Shown here in pieces: positions 54,404 through 64,000 of a DNA stretch of 64,000 nt. Position 1 is the stretch's first letter. The number at the start of each line of letters is the position of its first letter. This DNA comes from Ostreococcus mediterraneus (lineage: Eukaryota > Chlorophyta > Mamiellophyceae > Mamiellales > Bathycoccaceae), in the NCBI GenBank assembly GCA_012295225.1, contig WMKK01000010.1, positions 1 through 64,000 of the forward strand. Reading direction: 5' to 3'. Under the pieces are notes generated by a model. That model ran no database searches, was not told the DNA's origin, and saw only the letters and a program-made list of their open reading frames with translations. A program made the position numbers and the translations under genes.

Positions 54404-55782
54404 CTACTTTTTCCCCGAGTTCTTTGCCGAGCTGACGTTGAATTGGAAGTGAATAATGTCGCCGTCCTGAACGATGTACGTCTTTCCTTCTTGGCGATAC
54501 TTGCCAGCTTCCTTGACTTCAGCCATACCTTTACGCGTGGTGTATTGCTTGAAGTCGTCGTACGACACGCACTCGGCTTTGATGAAGCCGCGCTCGAAAT
54601 CGCTGTGAATGACGCCTGCAGCCTGCGGGGCGGTCGCGCCCTTGTACACAGTCCAGCATCGAACCTCCTTTTCACCGGCGGTGAAATAGTACATCAGGTT
54701 CAAGTCGCGGTAGCCTTGCGTGATCATCTTTGGCAACACAGATTTAACACCTTCGCCGCACTCGTCTAAAAAGGCTTTAATCGCCGCCTCGTCGTCGCCT
54801 AAATCAAAGAGTTCTTGCTCAAACTCGCAAGAAAACGGAATCATCGCTCCGCCTCCGTGCTCCTTAATCCAAGCATGAATCTTCGGAAGCCACTTGTTCT
54901 TCTTACGACAAAAGTCCTTCTTGGACAAGTTGATCAAATAAATCATCGGCTTGGTGGTGATTAAATTTGGAAGCTTTTCTTTAATCATCTCAACCTCGGG
55001 AGTATTCCAGTCGCCGGTTCGAACAGCCAAATTTGATTCAAGCATCTCCGTCACGCGCTCCATCGTCGTGATGAACAACTGTGAAAGCTTCATCGTTGGA
55101 TTTTTCTTCACATCGCGCTGCTCGTCCGCGATCGCGCGTTTCACCTCAGCCAAATCCTTCTTACATAATTCGCTCGTAATGGTATCCAAGTCGCGCACCG
55201 GATCGACGTCGTCGTCCACGTGGACCACATCGACATCGTCAAACGCACGAATCACGTGAAATACCCCATCCGTGGCGCAGATATTTGATAAAAACGCATT
55301 TCCCAACCCAGCACCTTCGGATGCGCCCTTGATTAAGCCGGCGATGTCGACGCAGTGTAAGTACGCCGGATATTGGCTCGGCGGCTTCCACATATCACAA
55401 AGGTAGTCGTAGCGCTCGTCCGGCACCGGGCACCGCGCCTATACGCGTGAAACGAAACGTGTGCGTGTCAGTCGCGAGTCCGTGCGATCGCTCCAACGCG
55501 CGTTCTCGACGATAAAACAAAAACAAACCAAAACAATTCGTGCATTCATGGCGTGAACACACTACGACGACGATGATGACGCGCCTCGTTCGGATCAATC
55601 GTACAAAACGGATAATTCTCACTCGCCGCGATGGACGTCTTCGTGAGCAAGTTGAACAGGGATGATTTCCCGACGTTCGGCAAGCCAACGATGCCCATCT
55701 TCAGGTTATTTTTCACTCGTCCAAACTTAGCCCCAGAGTTTTCAGCGCCGTCGCTTTCCGCCGTCGCGGCTTTCGGCGGCAT
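54404..55782 (-). CDS. OLA1: Obg-like ATPase OLA1/YchF, two exons with GC-AG intron
   Basis: Exons 55585-55782 and 54404-55438 make 410 residues. The P-loop [17 protein letters not shown] is followed by [20 protein letters not shown] across the intron. Then come [32 protein letters not shown] (the NxxE-type specificity region of this ATP-preferring family) and the TGS end [20 protein letters not shown] with [11 protein letters not shown]. It binds ribosomes and ATP. For the frame to hold, the 146-bp intron must begin GCGCGT and end TAG, a GC-AG intron. A GCGCG direct repeat at both junctions slightly blurs the boundary. It is divergent from the Rsm22 gene. Confidence 0.92.
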
Positions 55783-55912
55783 GTTTACTTCGTGAGATGT
55801 GTCGTTTTTCTTGTGTCCGCGTGCGGCGCTTCGGGCCGTGCGACGTCCGAGCTCGAAAACTGCGCGCGCGACACAGACTGGCGGCGAAAAGTGCATCGCT
55901 GCCCTCACACAC

Positions 55913-58237
55913 ATGCGCGCGATAGTCGCCGCCAGTCGACATCTGTCGCGCGTTCGCGCGCGATGGGCGCGCGAGAGCGACGCGTGTGCGCGCTCCGTCG
56001 TGAATTCGGCGCCGACGCTCGTCGATGCGGATGTGAACGCGCACGTCGAGAACGCGAGGCCGTCGTTAGAGACTGTAGAATCCGCGCCGTCGCCGTCTAC
56101 GGTGCCGCGTTTACCCGCAGCGCTGCGCACGACCGCGCAAGGGCTGAATGCGCTTTCGCCGCGCGATGTCGAGCGCACGGTTCGCGCGTCGCTGCGTCTG
56201 GCGCGTCAGCACGTGGGCGAGATGGACACGTTTGACGTTGACGTCGAACGCGCGCTGCGCCGAGCAACGCGAGACGTATTCGACGCCTCCAACGGTGGCG
56301 TTCGCGTCGGTCGACGCGTCGGGACGCGTGCGGAGCGACTGTTGAAAGCGCTTCGTGCGCGATCGGGCGGGTACGTGATGGCGAATGGTGAGGATGGCTT
56401 GGAGCCGACACGTCGTGCGCTCGAGCGCTCGAGCTCGAGCTCGAGCGCAGACGACAACGCCGTGGCGGCGTGGGACGACGACATCACATGGGGCGCTCGC
56501 TTGAGTAGGCGTAAACTTCGTCGCGTCGAGACGGGTCTGTTGGCATCGTCGTCAGCGGCGGTGGCGAAAGAAAATGTTAATAGTAATAGCGGGACAAGTT
56601 TAGTATTGGAGGAGCGAGACGCGGCAGTGTACGCCGTGATGCGGTCGCCGATGAAAATGGCGGCGTTAAAACGGATATTTTATGAAACTCGTGATCGGAT
56701 TGGAGATGGATTCAAACCCAAGAGCGTGTTGGATTTCGGGAGCGGTCCAGTGCCGACGACAATGATGGCGCTTCGGGATGTATTTGGATTTGACGCAAAC
56801 GTAGGCACGACTGCGGACGGCCAAGATCCGCGTCGTCGGCCAAGGGCCGGTGATGCAGAATTGTGTGTGGCGTTCGTGGATAGTAATCCAGAGATGATGC
56901 GCTTTGCTAGACGCGTTGTGGGATACGCCGAACGTGAGAGAGAAGATCGCGAAGAAAAGGCGCGTATTACGGCTGAATTCGCGGCGTTAGAGAGTTCACC
57001 AGGCGACTCCGCTTTCGATGACTTCGCCGACGACACCGTCGCTGAAGACGGCGATGGTATCACGCGACTTGATTTCACCGATTTTGAAGCCACGGACGAA
57101 AAACCATCAACGCGACCCGCGAGCGCGTTTCGCTTGAAGGTGCCTCATCCGTGGCACGAGGCGGAAGGCGTTCGCACCACGGCGACGCTTCGTGGCGCCA
57201 ATCGTCGAGGCGGATTCGATGTCGTCGTGTGCTCTTACGCGCTCGGAGAAAGTTTCGACGGGATGTCATCTCAGCGAAGTAGAGATGTGACGGTGCGACA
57301 ATTGTGGGAACGCGTGGCGCCCGGCGGCATACTCGTCATCAGCGAACCGGGCACGCCCAAGGGAAGTTTAATCGTACGCCGCGCGCGTCATTTAGTTTTA
57401 GAAGTCGCCAGACGCGAAATGGAGCAAAGTGCACGTAGATTGCAAGCCGAACCCGACGGCGCCGACGTTCAAGCATACGTCGTGGCGCCGTGTCAGCACG
57501 ACAAAGCGTGCCCGGTCAAGGATGAACATCGCGAAGACGGCTTTTCGACGTGGTGTCATTTCCCACAGCGCGCGCTGCGGAGCTCGTATTACCGCGAAAT
57601 CAAGCAAAGCGCCAAGCCGTATCAAGACGAAAAGTTCTCTTACGTCGTTTTACGCAAAATGACGCGCGCGCAGGCGCGTCAAGAGGCTGAATTGGCGACA
57701 AAACGCGCCGCCGGACGCCGCCAGACGCCAAACGCCACAGCCAATGACAATGCCGACAACGACAAGCACGACGACGACGACGAGCACGAGGAAGCCTTCC
57801 ATGCACATGTTGCACGTGAATCCTCCGAAGACTGGTCCCGCGTCATCCGCCACCCACACAAACGCAAAGGCCACGTCGTTGTCGAACTCTGCACCTCGCG
57901 AGGCGAGCTCGAACGCGCCACAATCGCCAAATCCCACGGTCAAGGCGATTGGGCCATCGGTGCCGACGGCTATAAATTCGCCCGAAAACTCCGTTGGGGT
58001 GATTTATGGCCTTACGCCAACAAAACAACCATCGCTCCGGGTGATCAGAAACACTTCATGCTCGAAGCCGCCGCGTTTGAAGAAAAATATCTCGCCGACC
58101 TTCGCGCCTCCGACGACCCGTCGGCATCCCTGCCCCGTGACGCCGACGCCATCGCCGACGACGACGTGCCAGACGATAGCACATTCTTCGCCATGCTCGA
58201 TGAACTCGACGCCGCGGTGTCCAATACATCCAAGTAG
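55913..58237 (+). CDS. Rsm22/METTL17-like mitochondrial ribosome assembly protein
   Basis: 774 residues from ATG 55913; an earlier start in frame is only a GTG. The N-terminus is a mitochondrial-type presequence ([20 protein letters not shown]). The methyltransferase-like domain has [54 protein letters not shown] and [20 protein letters not shown]. The iron-sulphur type cysteines follow in [12 protein letters not shown] and STWCHFPQR, then [14 protein letters not shown]17/Rsm22 binds the mitoribosome small subunit during assembly. A basic Lys/Arg and Asp-rich linker and an extra C-terminal region (about 650-774: [40 protein letters not shown]) match the Rsm22 tail. Confidence 0.88.
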   Translation: MRAIVAASRHLSRVRARWARESDACARSVVNSAPTLVDADVNAHVENARPSLETVESAPSPSTVPRLPAALRTTAQGLNALSPRDVERTVRASLRLARQHVGEMDTFDVDVERALRRATRDVFDASNGGVRVGRRVGTRAERLLKALRARSGGYVMANGEDGLEPTRRALERSSSSSSADDNAVAAWDDDITWGARLSRRKLRRVETGLLASSSAAVAKENVNSNSGTSLVLEERDAAVYAVMRSPMKMAALKRIFYETRDRIGDGFKPKSVLDFGSGPVPTTMMALRDVFGFDANVGTTADGQDPRRRPRAGDAELCVAFVDSNPEMMRFARRVVGYAEREREDREEKARITAEFAALESSPGDSAFDDFADDTVAEDGDGITRLDFTDFEATDEKPSTRPASAFRLKVPHPWHEAEGVRTTATLRGANRRGGFDVVVCSYALGESFDGMSSQRSRDVTVRQLWERVAPGGILVISEPGTPKGSLIVRRARHLVLEVARREMEQSARRLQAEPDGADVQAYVVAPCQHDKACPVKDEHREDGFSTWCHFPQRALRSSYYREIKQSAKPYQDEKFSYVVLRKMTRAQARQEAELATKRAAGRRQTPNATANDNADNDKHDDDDEHEEAFHAHVARESSEDWSRVIRHPHKRKGHVVVELCTSRGELERATIAKSHGQGDWAIGADGYKFARKLRWGDLWPYANKTTIAPGDQKHFMLEAAAFEEKYLADLRASDDPSASLPRDADAIADDDVPDDSTFFAMLDELDAAVSNTSK

Positions 58238-58581
58238 AACTCAGATAGATAGCGCGCGTCGAGTACCACAAAACAGCTGTCCCAGACGAAAAATCAAAAA
58301 AATATCCTAACCGTACACGTCTGAAAATCGACCAATAATTACTCAAGAGACACCCCTTCCCCTCCACGACTTTTCGGAAAATTGATGTTGCCATCGTCGA
58401 CGTCGACACACGACGACGCGGCGCCGTCGCCGTCGCCGTCGCACTCGCGACCGAACGTGATCGACTGTAGCGAGTCGACTGCATCCGCGCGCGTACCATC
58501 GACGCGAACGCGCCGTGCGGCGACGCGTTGCGCGCATCGAGCCCGGTAGGGTTGCAATTGTGCGACGCGGGTTCTCACACC
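58238..58581. other. Intergenic region Rsm22 to SBP-like gene
   Basis: 344 bp between same-strand genes. It includes AT-rich 3' sequence (about 58260-58340), a GACGACGCGGCGCCGTCGCC stretch and GC-rich sequence before the ATG at 58582. Nothing else seen. Confidence 0.5.
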
Positions 58582-61452
58582 ATGCCGTCGCGGCGTGGCG
58601 CCGATGGTCGGTCCAAACCCGGTGCGAATGGTGATGGTGGTGCGACGGATGATGCGGATGGTGCACGGGCGGTGAACGTGGCGGCGTTGAAGATGATTGA
58701 CGACGATTGGGGGGCGACGACGTCGAGCAGAGGGGCGGATTCGAGCAGCGCCACGATGGTGATGGCTGGGGCGACGACGACGACGACGTCTGGGGCGGTG
58801 ATGCCGTTAACCACGGTGGCGATGTTGGATGCGGCGCAACTCGCGGCGCAACAGAGGAAGGATGAGATGTCGAGGAAACGGAAGTCGACGTTGCCGAATG
58901 GCGAGCGCAAGCCGTATTATTGCTTTTCGTGCAAGCAAGCGTTGAAGCCAGAGGATTTTGATCCTGGGTTAGAGACGTGTAGAATTTGTTTGGCGAAGCG
59001 ACGGGCGAAAGATCGGGAGAAGAAGCGTTTGCGTGCGATGCAGTTGAAGCATCACTTGTTGAGCGCGGATGAGAAGGAGGTGGCGGCGTTTTTGTTGGGG
59101 GTGTATCATCCCGCGGTGCACCGTCCGCCGGACAACCCGAGGCAGATGCATATGCAGGTGTCCGTCAACGTCACAGAATTTGTGGAGGAGTTTAAAGACC
59201 TTCTCAGAGGCAAGTCGCACGAGCAAGCAGATTCCGTGGTGAGCCAGTTTTTGGGCCGCAAGCCCGTCTCAAAGTCACGAAAGAGCAGCGTCAAAGGTGC
59301 CAAAACCAAGATTGCTGGCTACGGTGCGGTAAAAAAGAACGACGACAACGTCGCTTTGAGTATCGCTTTCGCGAAGAGTCCGACCAAGGTTGCGACGCAA
59401 AAGCGACAAAAGAAAGTTTCGGTAACGGCGGCGCTGATAGAGCCTCAAGTAGATTCCGTTTCTTTGAGCGCTGAGGATGCGGCTTTCACGTACGATATCG
59501 ACGCCGTGTTTCAACGCTACGCATCTGTGTTGGATAAAAGCATGGATCAGACGTGGGTCCGCTTCGCTCGCGAAGAAGAAACGTTTGCTAACGGTTCGCA
59601 CGACATCGGCGTCGACGTCAAGTACACTCAAGCGGTACACAACCAAGAACAAGAGGGTAGTCACAAATCATCGCAGAGCGCGCAAGGAGCGCTCACGAGC
59701 GCAACGGACGAAATATTTAGCTCAATCATGCATGGTGCTGATCCAATGGTTTCCGAGTTTTTGCTTGAATTCTTATTCTCGCCACCTGAAGGAGGAGCGC
59801 ACATGGAGGGCACCAACGAGCCCGCGGCTTGTAGCTTTGCCGAAGCGAGCGCTGTCGATGACTCGCGAGCGCTCGTCGCGCGAGAACAGGCATCCGATAA
59901 CTACATGTACAACTACAACATGATCGAAGAATTTCAACAAGATGGCAGCGCGTACACGTTCAAAGGGTCGCTCGTCATGGGTTGGGTTGGCGGCACCAGC
60001 GGCACCGCAAACTTTGACATGTTGTCCTGCGACAATGGCGTTTTACCAGATTCGCTCCTCCCGCAAGCGCTCTCACGCGACGGCAAAATTTTTGACGCTC
60101 GCATACCTGATGCTCTCGTTCCGCTCAAAGAAACCGAGCACTTGCGAGGGTTTGACGAAGAACTTGAGTGCTACCCAGTCGTGAATTCCGTGTCGCCAAA
60201 CATTTGCATCACGCTTCCGCGCAACTCTTTCAGTGAAGAACTGGGAATCCGCGCGCTACACGACGGTAAATACATCGAGTGTGAAGTTTTGAGGAATGAA
60301 GAAACTGTTGACGTGAGGCTGTACCCGAATGGTAAGAGCTCGAACTCAACGCATACGACAGGTGGCGTTGTACTTCTCGGCGTGGTGTATTTACAGTGCT
60401 TTGTGCAGAGCGGGGCGGCGAAACAATTACCAATTGGAATTAACATTCCAGTGTTGTTGCTCCCCAACGCTGCTTGTGCTGAAGAAGTTTCCAAGGGTGT
60501 CCAGCAGATTTTGAAGTTCAGAAGCAAACGAGAGGCGCGTCAGTTTATCGTTTCACTCGGCATCGCCCTTCAAAATGGCGACACAAAGAGCACAAAGTTC
60601 TCCTTTGTGCTCGAAATGGCCTACATTCTCAAACTGAAACGGACGCTCAATATGCTCGAACTCGTTGCTTCGCTCGCTAAACTACCTTCTCCGATTGGAT
60701 CTAGCGATAATGAAAGTGAGTCGTCAAAGATTGACAAGGAAGTCTTTGATGCAATTATGGATACAACGCTCTCCAATCAACGCGACAAGGTTGCCGTGAT
60801 TTACAAACCGCTGGCATGCTTGGCGGTTGGACTCGTTCATCTTGTTGCTTCCCCTTCTACGTTGGAGCACACGACGCTTAACGCGGCGTATGCGTTCATT
60901 ATACTCATGAGTGCTGCGGTTTTCTCGATTGCGCTTAGCAAGCGTCAAGTGTACGAGTTGGATGTGGTGGTATTTTCAGCCCTTTTTGCGTTTTCGCAAG
61001 CGGCGTTGTTACATTCGGCTCTATCGTTCGATTCGTCCGACGTGCAATACCGCATAATTGCGTACGCGTACGCAGTTGTGATAACGTGGTTATTGACTCT
61101 CATGCACAGCATGCAGTCATTTGCTGGTATTTTGGCAGCAAATACTACATCCATTCTGATTTTCTCTTGGGTTGGATTCGCGCCGTCGACGCTCACCAGG
61201 TTTCTCGTCGCATCATGGCCTCAAGACATGTACTTACCTCCCGTGGCAATCATCGTGCACGGCATTGTGACACACTTTGGTCTCAGTAGTCTTGGACCAA
61301 TGCTTGTCACTTGGCTCATAAAAAAGACTATCAGTTGGTACGTGGAGACAAATTACCACTCTGCAAACCTCAAAACTTCCCCAGCTCCGCTTGTCACTCA
61401 TCGAAAACGATACGCTCACTCGCCCGAGCGTTCGAATTCAGTGAGTCAATGA
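58582..61452 (+). CDS. Membrane protein with half SBP-type zinc finger
   Basis: 956 residues from ATG 58582. Around 105-150 it has YYCFSCKQALKPEDFDPGLE then TCRICLAKRRAKDREKKRLR. The cysteines C114, C117, C133, C136 and the trailing basic helix match only the second zinc half of plant SBP domains (C-x2-C...FD-G..SCR..LAGHN.RRRK). The first zinc half is missing. A long middle follows with strands such as PNICITLPRNSFSEELGIRA. The C-terminal 200 residues contain about five to six hydrophobic segments (LACLAVGLVHLVASPSTLEH, AYAFIILMSAAVFSIALS, VVITWLLTLMHSMQSFAGIL). Some plant and algal SBP proteins also carry C-terminal membrane segments. It may be a membrane-tethered regulator; function is inferred. 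Confidence 0.68.
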   Translation: MPSRRGADGRSKPGANGDGGATDDADGARAVNVAALKMIDDDWGATTSSRGADSSSATMVMAGATTTTTSGAVMPLTTVAMLDAAQLAAQQRKDEMSRKRKSTLPNGERKPYYCFSCKQALKPEDFDPGLETCRICLAKRRAKDREKKRLRAMQLKHHLLSADEKEVAAFLLGVYHPAVHRPPDNPRQMHMQVSVNVTEFVEEFKDLLRGKSHEQADSVVSQFLGRKPVSKSRKSSVKGAKTKIAGYGAVKKNDDNVALSIAFAKSPTKVATQKRQKKVSVTAALIEPQVDSVSLSAEDAAFTYDIDAVFQRYASVLDKSMDQTWVRFAREEETFANGSHDIGVDVKYTQAVHNQEQEGSHKSSQSAQGALTSATDEIFSSIMHGADPMVSEFLLEFLFSPPEGGAHMEGTNEPAACSFAEASAVDDSRALVAREQASDNYMYNYNMIEEFQQDGSAYTFKGSLVMGWVGGTSGTANFDMLSCDNGVLPDSLLPQALSRDGKIFDARIPDALVPLKETEHLRGFDEELECYPVVNSVSPNICITLPRNSFSEELGIRALHDGKYIECEVLRNEETVDVRLYPNGKSSNSTHTTGGVVLLGVVYLQCFVQSGAAKQLPIGINIPVLLLPNAACAEEVSKGVQQILKFRSKREARQFIVSLGIALQNGDTKSTKFSFVLEMAYILKLKRTLNMLELVASLAKLPSPIGSSDNESESSKIDKEVFDAIMDTTLSNQRDKVAVIYKPLACLAVGLVHLVASPSTLEHTTLNAAYAFIILMSAAVFSIALSKRQVYELDVVVFSALFAFSQAALLHSALSFDSSDVQYRIIAYAYAVVITWLLTLMHSMQSFAGILAANTTSILIFSWVGFAPSTLTRFLVASWPQDMYLPPVAIIVHGIVTHFGLSSLGPMLVTWLIKKTISWYVETNYHSANLKTSPAPLVTHRKRYAHSPERSNSVSQ

Positions 61453-61575
61453 GCGACTAATACTATTACACCGATCGCTGAGTTGAAACTAGCCCTTGAC
61501 GACTTTTTGTCTTTTTGTTGTTATGAGACTCTTGTACTTTAAACAATTTCGCCGCCTCACAACCGAACGGAACAA

Positions 61576-64000
61576 ATGCGCGTCGCGCGCATCATCACCG
61601 CTCGCGCGCCAACTCTCGTGCGCATGTCTAACGCATCGCGTAGATCATCTCCGGTCGCGGCGTCGTCCAACGCCCCGCGCATCGGCGAGTCGAGAAGCTC
61701 TTTCCAACGCGCGGTGGCAGCCTTGCGTTCGCTCCGCGCAGCATCCTCCGCGACCGCGGATAGCGCCGCGTCCGCGTCCGATGAAGGCTACAAGCGCCCA
61801 CCGGATGACCTCGCACAGTTTACAGAGCGACCGCCGAGTCCGAACATCACGCTCAGTCCCGACCGCAAACGGTTGTTGTATTTACATCGACCTCCGTCGC
61901 TCCCACCAGTGGCGGAGCTCGCGCGAGAAGAAATTAAGCTCGCGGGTTTGCGCATCGATGCCGTGCAAAACAGTGGTAGTCGCATGGGTCACCAAACAAA
62001 GCTTTCTATCGGTGCGTTGCCGACGACGGAGGCGGAAATCGGGGCGTTTGAGGACTTTACAGGATACCCGACTGGGGCGTTGTTAAACTACGTGTCGTGG
62101 AGCCCGGATGGGACTAAAATAGCCTTCACGGTGCGATCGAGCGGCGAGGCTGGGCAACCTCCGCGAGGACCACCCACGCTATGGATTGCCGACGCCACAA
62201 CGCGGCAGTGCAAGGTGTTGCTATCGACGAGAAAATTAAACACAATTTTTGGCAGCTATAGTTGGTTGAACGACGACACCATCGTGGCGTGTTGTATACC
62301 AGAAAATCGAGGTCCAGAGCCGACGAGACCAGAGACGCCGTTTGGTCCTAGAATTCAAGGTAATAAAGGTGGAGATGTTCGACAAGCGCGAACGTACGCG
62401 GATTTATTGAAGGATTCGCACGATGCGGAACTGTTTGATTATTATTGTAAGTCTGAATACGTCGCCGTGGATGTCAAGACGGGGAACGCAAAGCCTTGGG
62501 GAAGCGCCGGAGCGCGCCTTTACACGCGATGCGACCCATCGCCGGATGGTAAGTTCGCCATCATTGAGACATTGGAACGACCGTACTCGTACTCGGTGCC
62601 GTGTGGTAGATTCCCAAAGAAGATTTGGATCGCCGACGCGAATGGCGTGCCAGTGCGAGAAATCGCAAATTTACCGCTCGCTGAGGACATTCCCATCGTG
62701 CACAACGCCACGAGACAAGGACCCCGGGCGGTAAATTGGCGCCCCGATAAGGTGTCGGAGCTATACTGGACTGAGGCGCAAGACGGTGGCGATCCACGAA
62801 ACGAAGTATCCCCGCGAGACGTCACGTACGCAGTGGACATGTCCGAAGATGTCGTCGCAGCGCCAAAGGTTATGTTCCACACCGATTACCGTTACGGCGG
62901 TGTCGCTTGGGGCGCTGATGACTTTGCAATCTTGTATGAAAGCTGGTACAAGACGCGCACGTCTCGCGTGTGGGCCACCAAACCTGGAGACGCCGAACCA
63001 AACTCGACAAAGCGCATGTTGTGGGAGCGCGACTACGAAGACAGTTACAACAGTCCGGGATCCTTTGTTACACGCCGAACGGAAGACGGTTCATACGTGC
63101 TCGCACGCGTGATTGGACCTACACCACTAGGAGAAGGCACCGCGAGCGGGCCTGGAATGAAGTTATTACTCGAAGGCGAAGGCGCGAATCCCGAAGGTGA
63201 CAAGCCATTCATCGACTTGTTTGACGTGGACACGGGCGCAAAACATCGATTGTGGGAAAGCAAGCCTCCGTATTTGGAACGACCAGGGAGTTTAATCAGT
63301 GACTATGGCGGTCCTGAGGAAGCACCCATTACGTTAGACACGATGCGTATTCTCTTTTCGCGTGAGAGTCCGTCGGAGAATTCGCAGTACTTTAGCCTCG
63401 CCATGCGCGCCGACGGTCAACCCGGCGCGGAGACTCGCATTTCAGATTTCCCGCATCCGCATCCTGATCTCAAGGATTTACCGAAAGAGATCATCAAATA
63501 CACGCGAGATGATGGTGTGGAATTGAATGCGACGCTGTATACGCCACCTGGATACGACGCCGCGCGCGATGGCCCGCTTCCCATGCTCATGTGGGCGTAC
63601 CCGCGCGAGTTTAAAACCAAGGAAGCCGCGTCACAATTACGGGATTCGCCGTATCGCTTCACCGGCATCGGCCCATCGAGCGCATTGGTGTGGCTCGCGC
63701 GCGGATACGCCGTTTTAGATGGACCAGCGTTACCAATTATCGGTGAAGGCGAAGGCGTAGAGCCGAACGATACGTACGTCGAACAACTCGTCGCCGGCGC
63801 TCGAGCGGCGGTGAACGAAGTCGTCCAGCGCGGCGTCGCCGACGCCGACCGAATCGCCGTCGGTGGTCATTCCTACGGCGCATTCATGGCGGCCAACTTA
63901 CTTGCTCACGCGCCAGATTTATTTGCGTGCGCCATTGCACGAAGTGGCGCGTATAACCGCACGCTCACACCTTTTGGTTTCCAAGCCGAAGAGCGCACGC
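61576..64000 (+). CDS. Chloroplast glutamyl endopeptidase (CGEP-like), 3' end cut by window
   Basis: The open frame runs from ATG 61576 to the window end with no stop: 808 codons seen. The N-terminus (MRVARIITARAPTLVRMSNA and 50 more Ser/Ala/Arg-rich residues) is a plastid transit peptide. A beta-propeller region follows (NYVSWSPDGTKIAFTVRS, IFGSYSWLNDDTIVACC, YGGVAWGADDFAILYESW). The S9 alpha/beta-hydrolase part has LPMLMWAYPREFKTKEAASQ, YAVLDGPALPIIGEGE and the nucleophile elbow DRIAVGGHSYGAFMAANLLA with Ser near 766. The window ends at ARSGAYNRTLTPFGFQAEER. These match plant CGEP, a stromal peptidase that degrades proteins after Glu. The Asp and His of the triad lie beyond the window. Confidence 0.9.
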   Translation, partial: MRVARIITARAPTLVRMSNASRRSSPVAASSNAPRIGESRSSFQRAVAALRSLRAASSATADSAASASDEGYKRPPDDLAQFTERPPSPNITLSPDRKRLLYLHRPPSLPPVAELAREEIKLAGLRIDAVQNSGSRMGHQTKLSIGALPTTEAEIGAFEDFTGYPTGALLNYVSWSPDGTKIAFTVRSSGEAGQPPRGPPTLWIADATTRQCKVLLSTRKLNTIFGSYSWLNDDTIVACCIPENRGPEPTRPETPFGPRIQGNKGGDVRQARTYADLLKDSHDAELFDYYCKSEYVAVDVKTGNAKPWGSAGARLYTRCDPSPDGKFAIIETLERPYSYSVPCGRFPKKIWIADANGVPVREIANLPLAEDIPIVHNATRQGPRAVNWRPDKVSELYWTEAQDGGDPRNEVSPRDVTYAVDMSEDVVAAPKVMFHTDYRYGGVAWGADDFAILYESWYKTRTSRVWATKPGDAEPNSTKRMLWERDYEDSYNSPGSFVTRRTEDGSYVLARVIGPTPLGEGTASGPGMKLLLEGEGANPEGDKPFIDLFDVDTGAKHRLWESKPPYLERPGSLISDYGGPEEAPITLDTMRILFSRESPSENSQYFSLAMRADGQPGAETRISDFPHPHPDLKDLPKEIIKYTRDDGVELNATLYTPPGYDAARDGPLPMLMWAYPREFKTKEAASQLRDSPYRFTGIGPSSALVWLARGYAVLDGPALPIIGEGEGVEPNDTYVEQLVAGARAAVNEVVQRGVADADRIAVGGHSYGAFMAANLLAHAPDLFACAIARSGAYNRTLTPFGFQAEERT

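Noticed and set aside
1-64000. CRISPR arrays, bacterial operons, LTR elements or virus-like elements
   Set aside because: No spaced repeats, no Shine-Dalgarno-led gene clusters, and no reverse transcriptase, integrase, capsid or terminal repeats recognised in any frame.

Overview
This window is the end of a chromosome from a very compact nuclear genome, most likely a picoplanktonic prasinophyte green alga of the Ostreococcus type (Mamiellales). It opens with about 100 bp of plant-type CCCTAAA telomere repeat. Genes are mostly single-exon, packed 50-300 bp apart on both strands, GC-rich, and encode a eukaryotic, plastid-bearing cell: stromal processing peptidase, Ycf20-like protein, chloroplast glutamyl peptidase, 2-Cys peroxiredoxin, alternative oxidase, ALG11, proteasome Rpn12 and Pol II Rpb4. 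The few introns I could join by phase are 80-412 bp, with GTGCGT/GTACGT-like donors and CTGAC/CTAAC-like branch points, as known for Ostreococcus.

Layout. 1-12 kb: telomere, then within 335 bp the rRNA-processing protein UTP13, RPB4, a GPR107-type 7TM protein, two unknown genes, a very large secreted metalloprotease with a Ser/Pro/Gly linker, and a small membrane protein. 12-20 kb: stromal processing peptidase, an intron-containing tRNA-His(GUG), a GIY-YIG/zinc-finger fusion gene, an unknown two-exon gene, and a second copy of the tRNA-His 3' end. 20-34.5 kb: CAF16-like ABC ATPase, triosephosphate isomerase, 2-Cys peroxiredoxin, UDP-xylose synthase, FBPase, HVA22/REEP, alternative oxidase, Rpn12, a MYND/MSS51-like protein, an MBD4-like glycosylase and a type II peroxiredoxin with an in-frame TGA at its peroxidatic position, read here as selenocysteine. 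34.6-45.2 kb: unknown protein, patatin-like lipase, myristoylated tubby/LURP-like protein, class II HDAC, secreted CBM-like protein, RPA-interacting protein, unknown plastid protein, secretory J-domain protein and an acidic-tailed protein. 45.2-64 kb: ALG11, TrmL-like methyltransferase, Ycf20-like protein, DcpS, DUF1295 protein, small plastid protein, ankyrin-HDAC, OLA1/YchF (with a probable GC-AG intron), Rsm22/METTL17, a membrane protein with half of an SBP-like zinc finger, and a 5' partial chloroplast glutamyl peptidase running off the end.

No retroelement, virus-like element, CRISPR array or operon was seen. Several divergent promoters carry long perfect palindromes, and the ABC gene promoter has a 21-bp tandem array plus two palindromes. 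The leads I rate highest are the Sec-type peroxiredoxin, the tRNA-His gene with a direct repeat of its 3' end bracketing about 3.7 kb, the GIY-YIG/zinc-finger fusion, and the SBP-half-finger membrane protein. All identifications come from reading motifs by eye; no database search was run.
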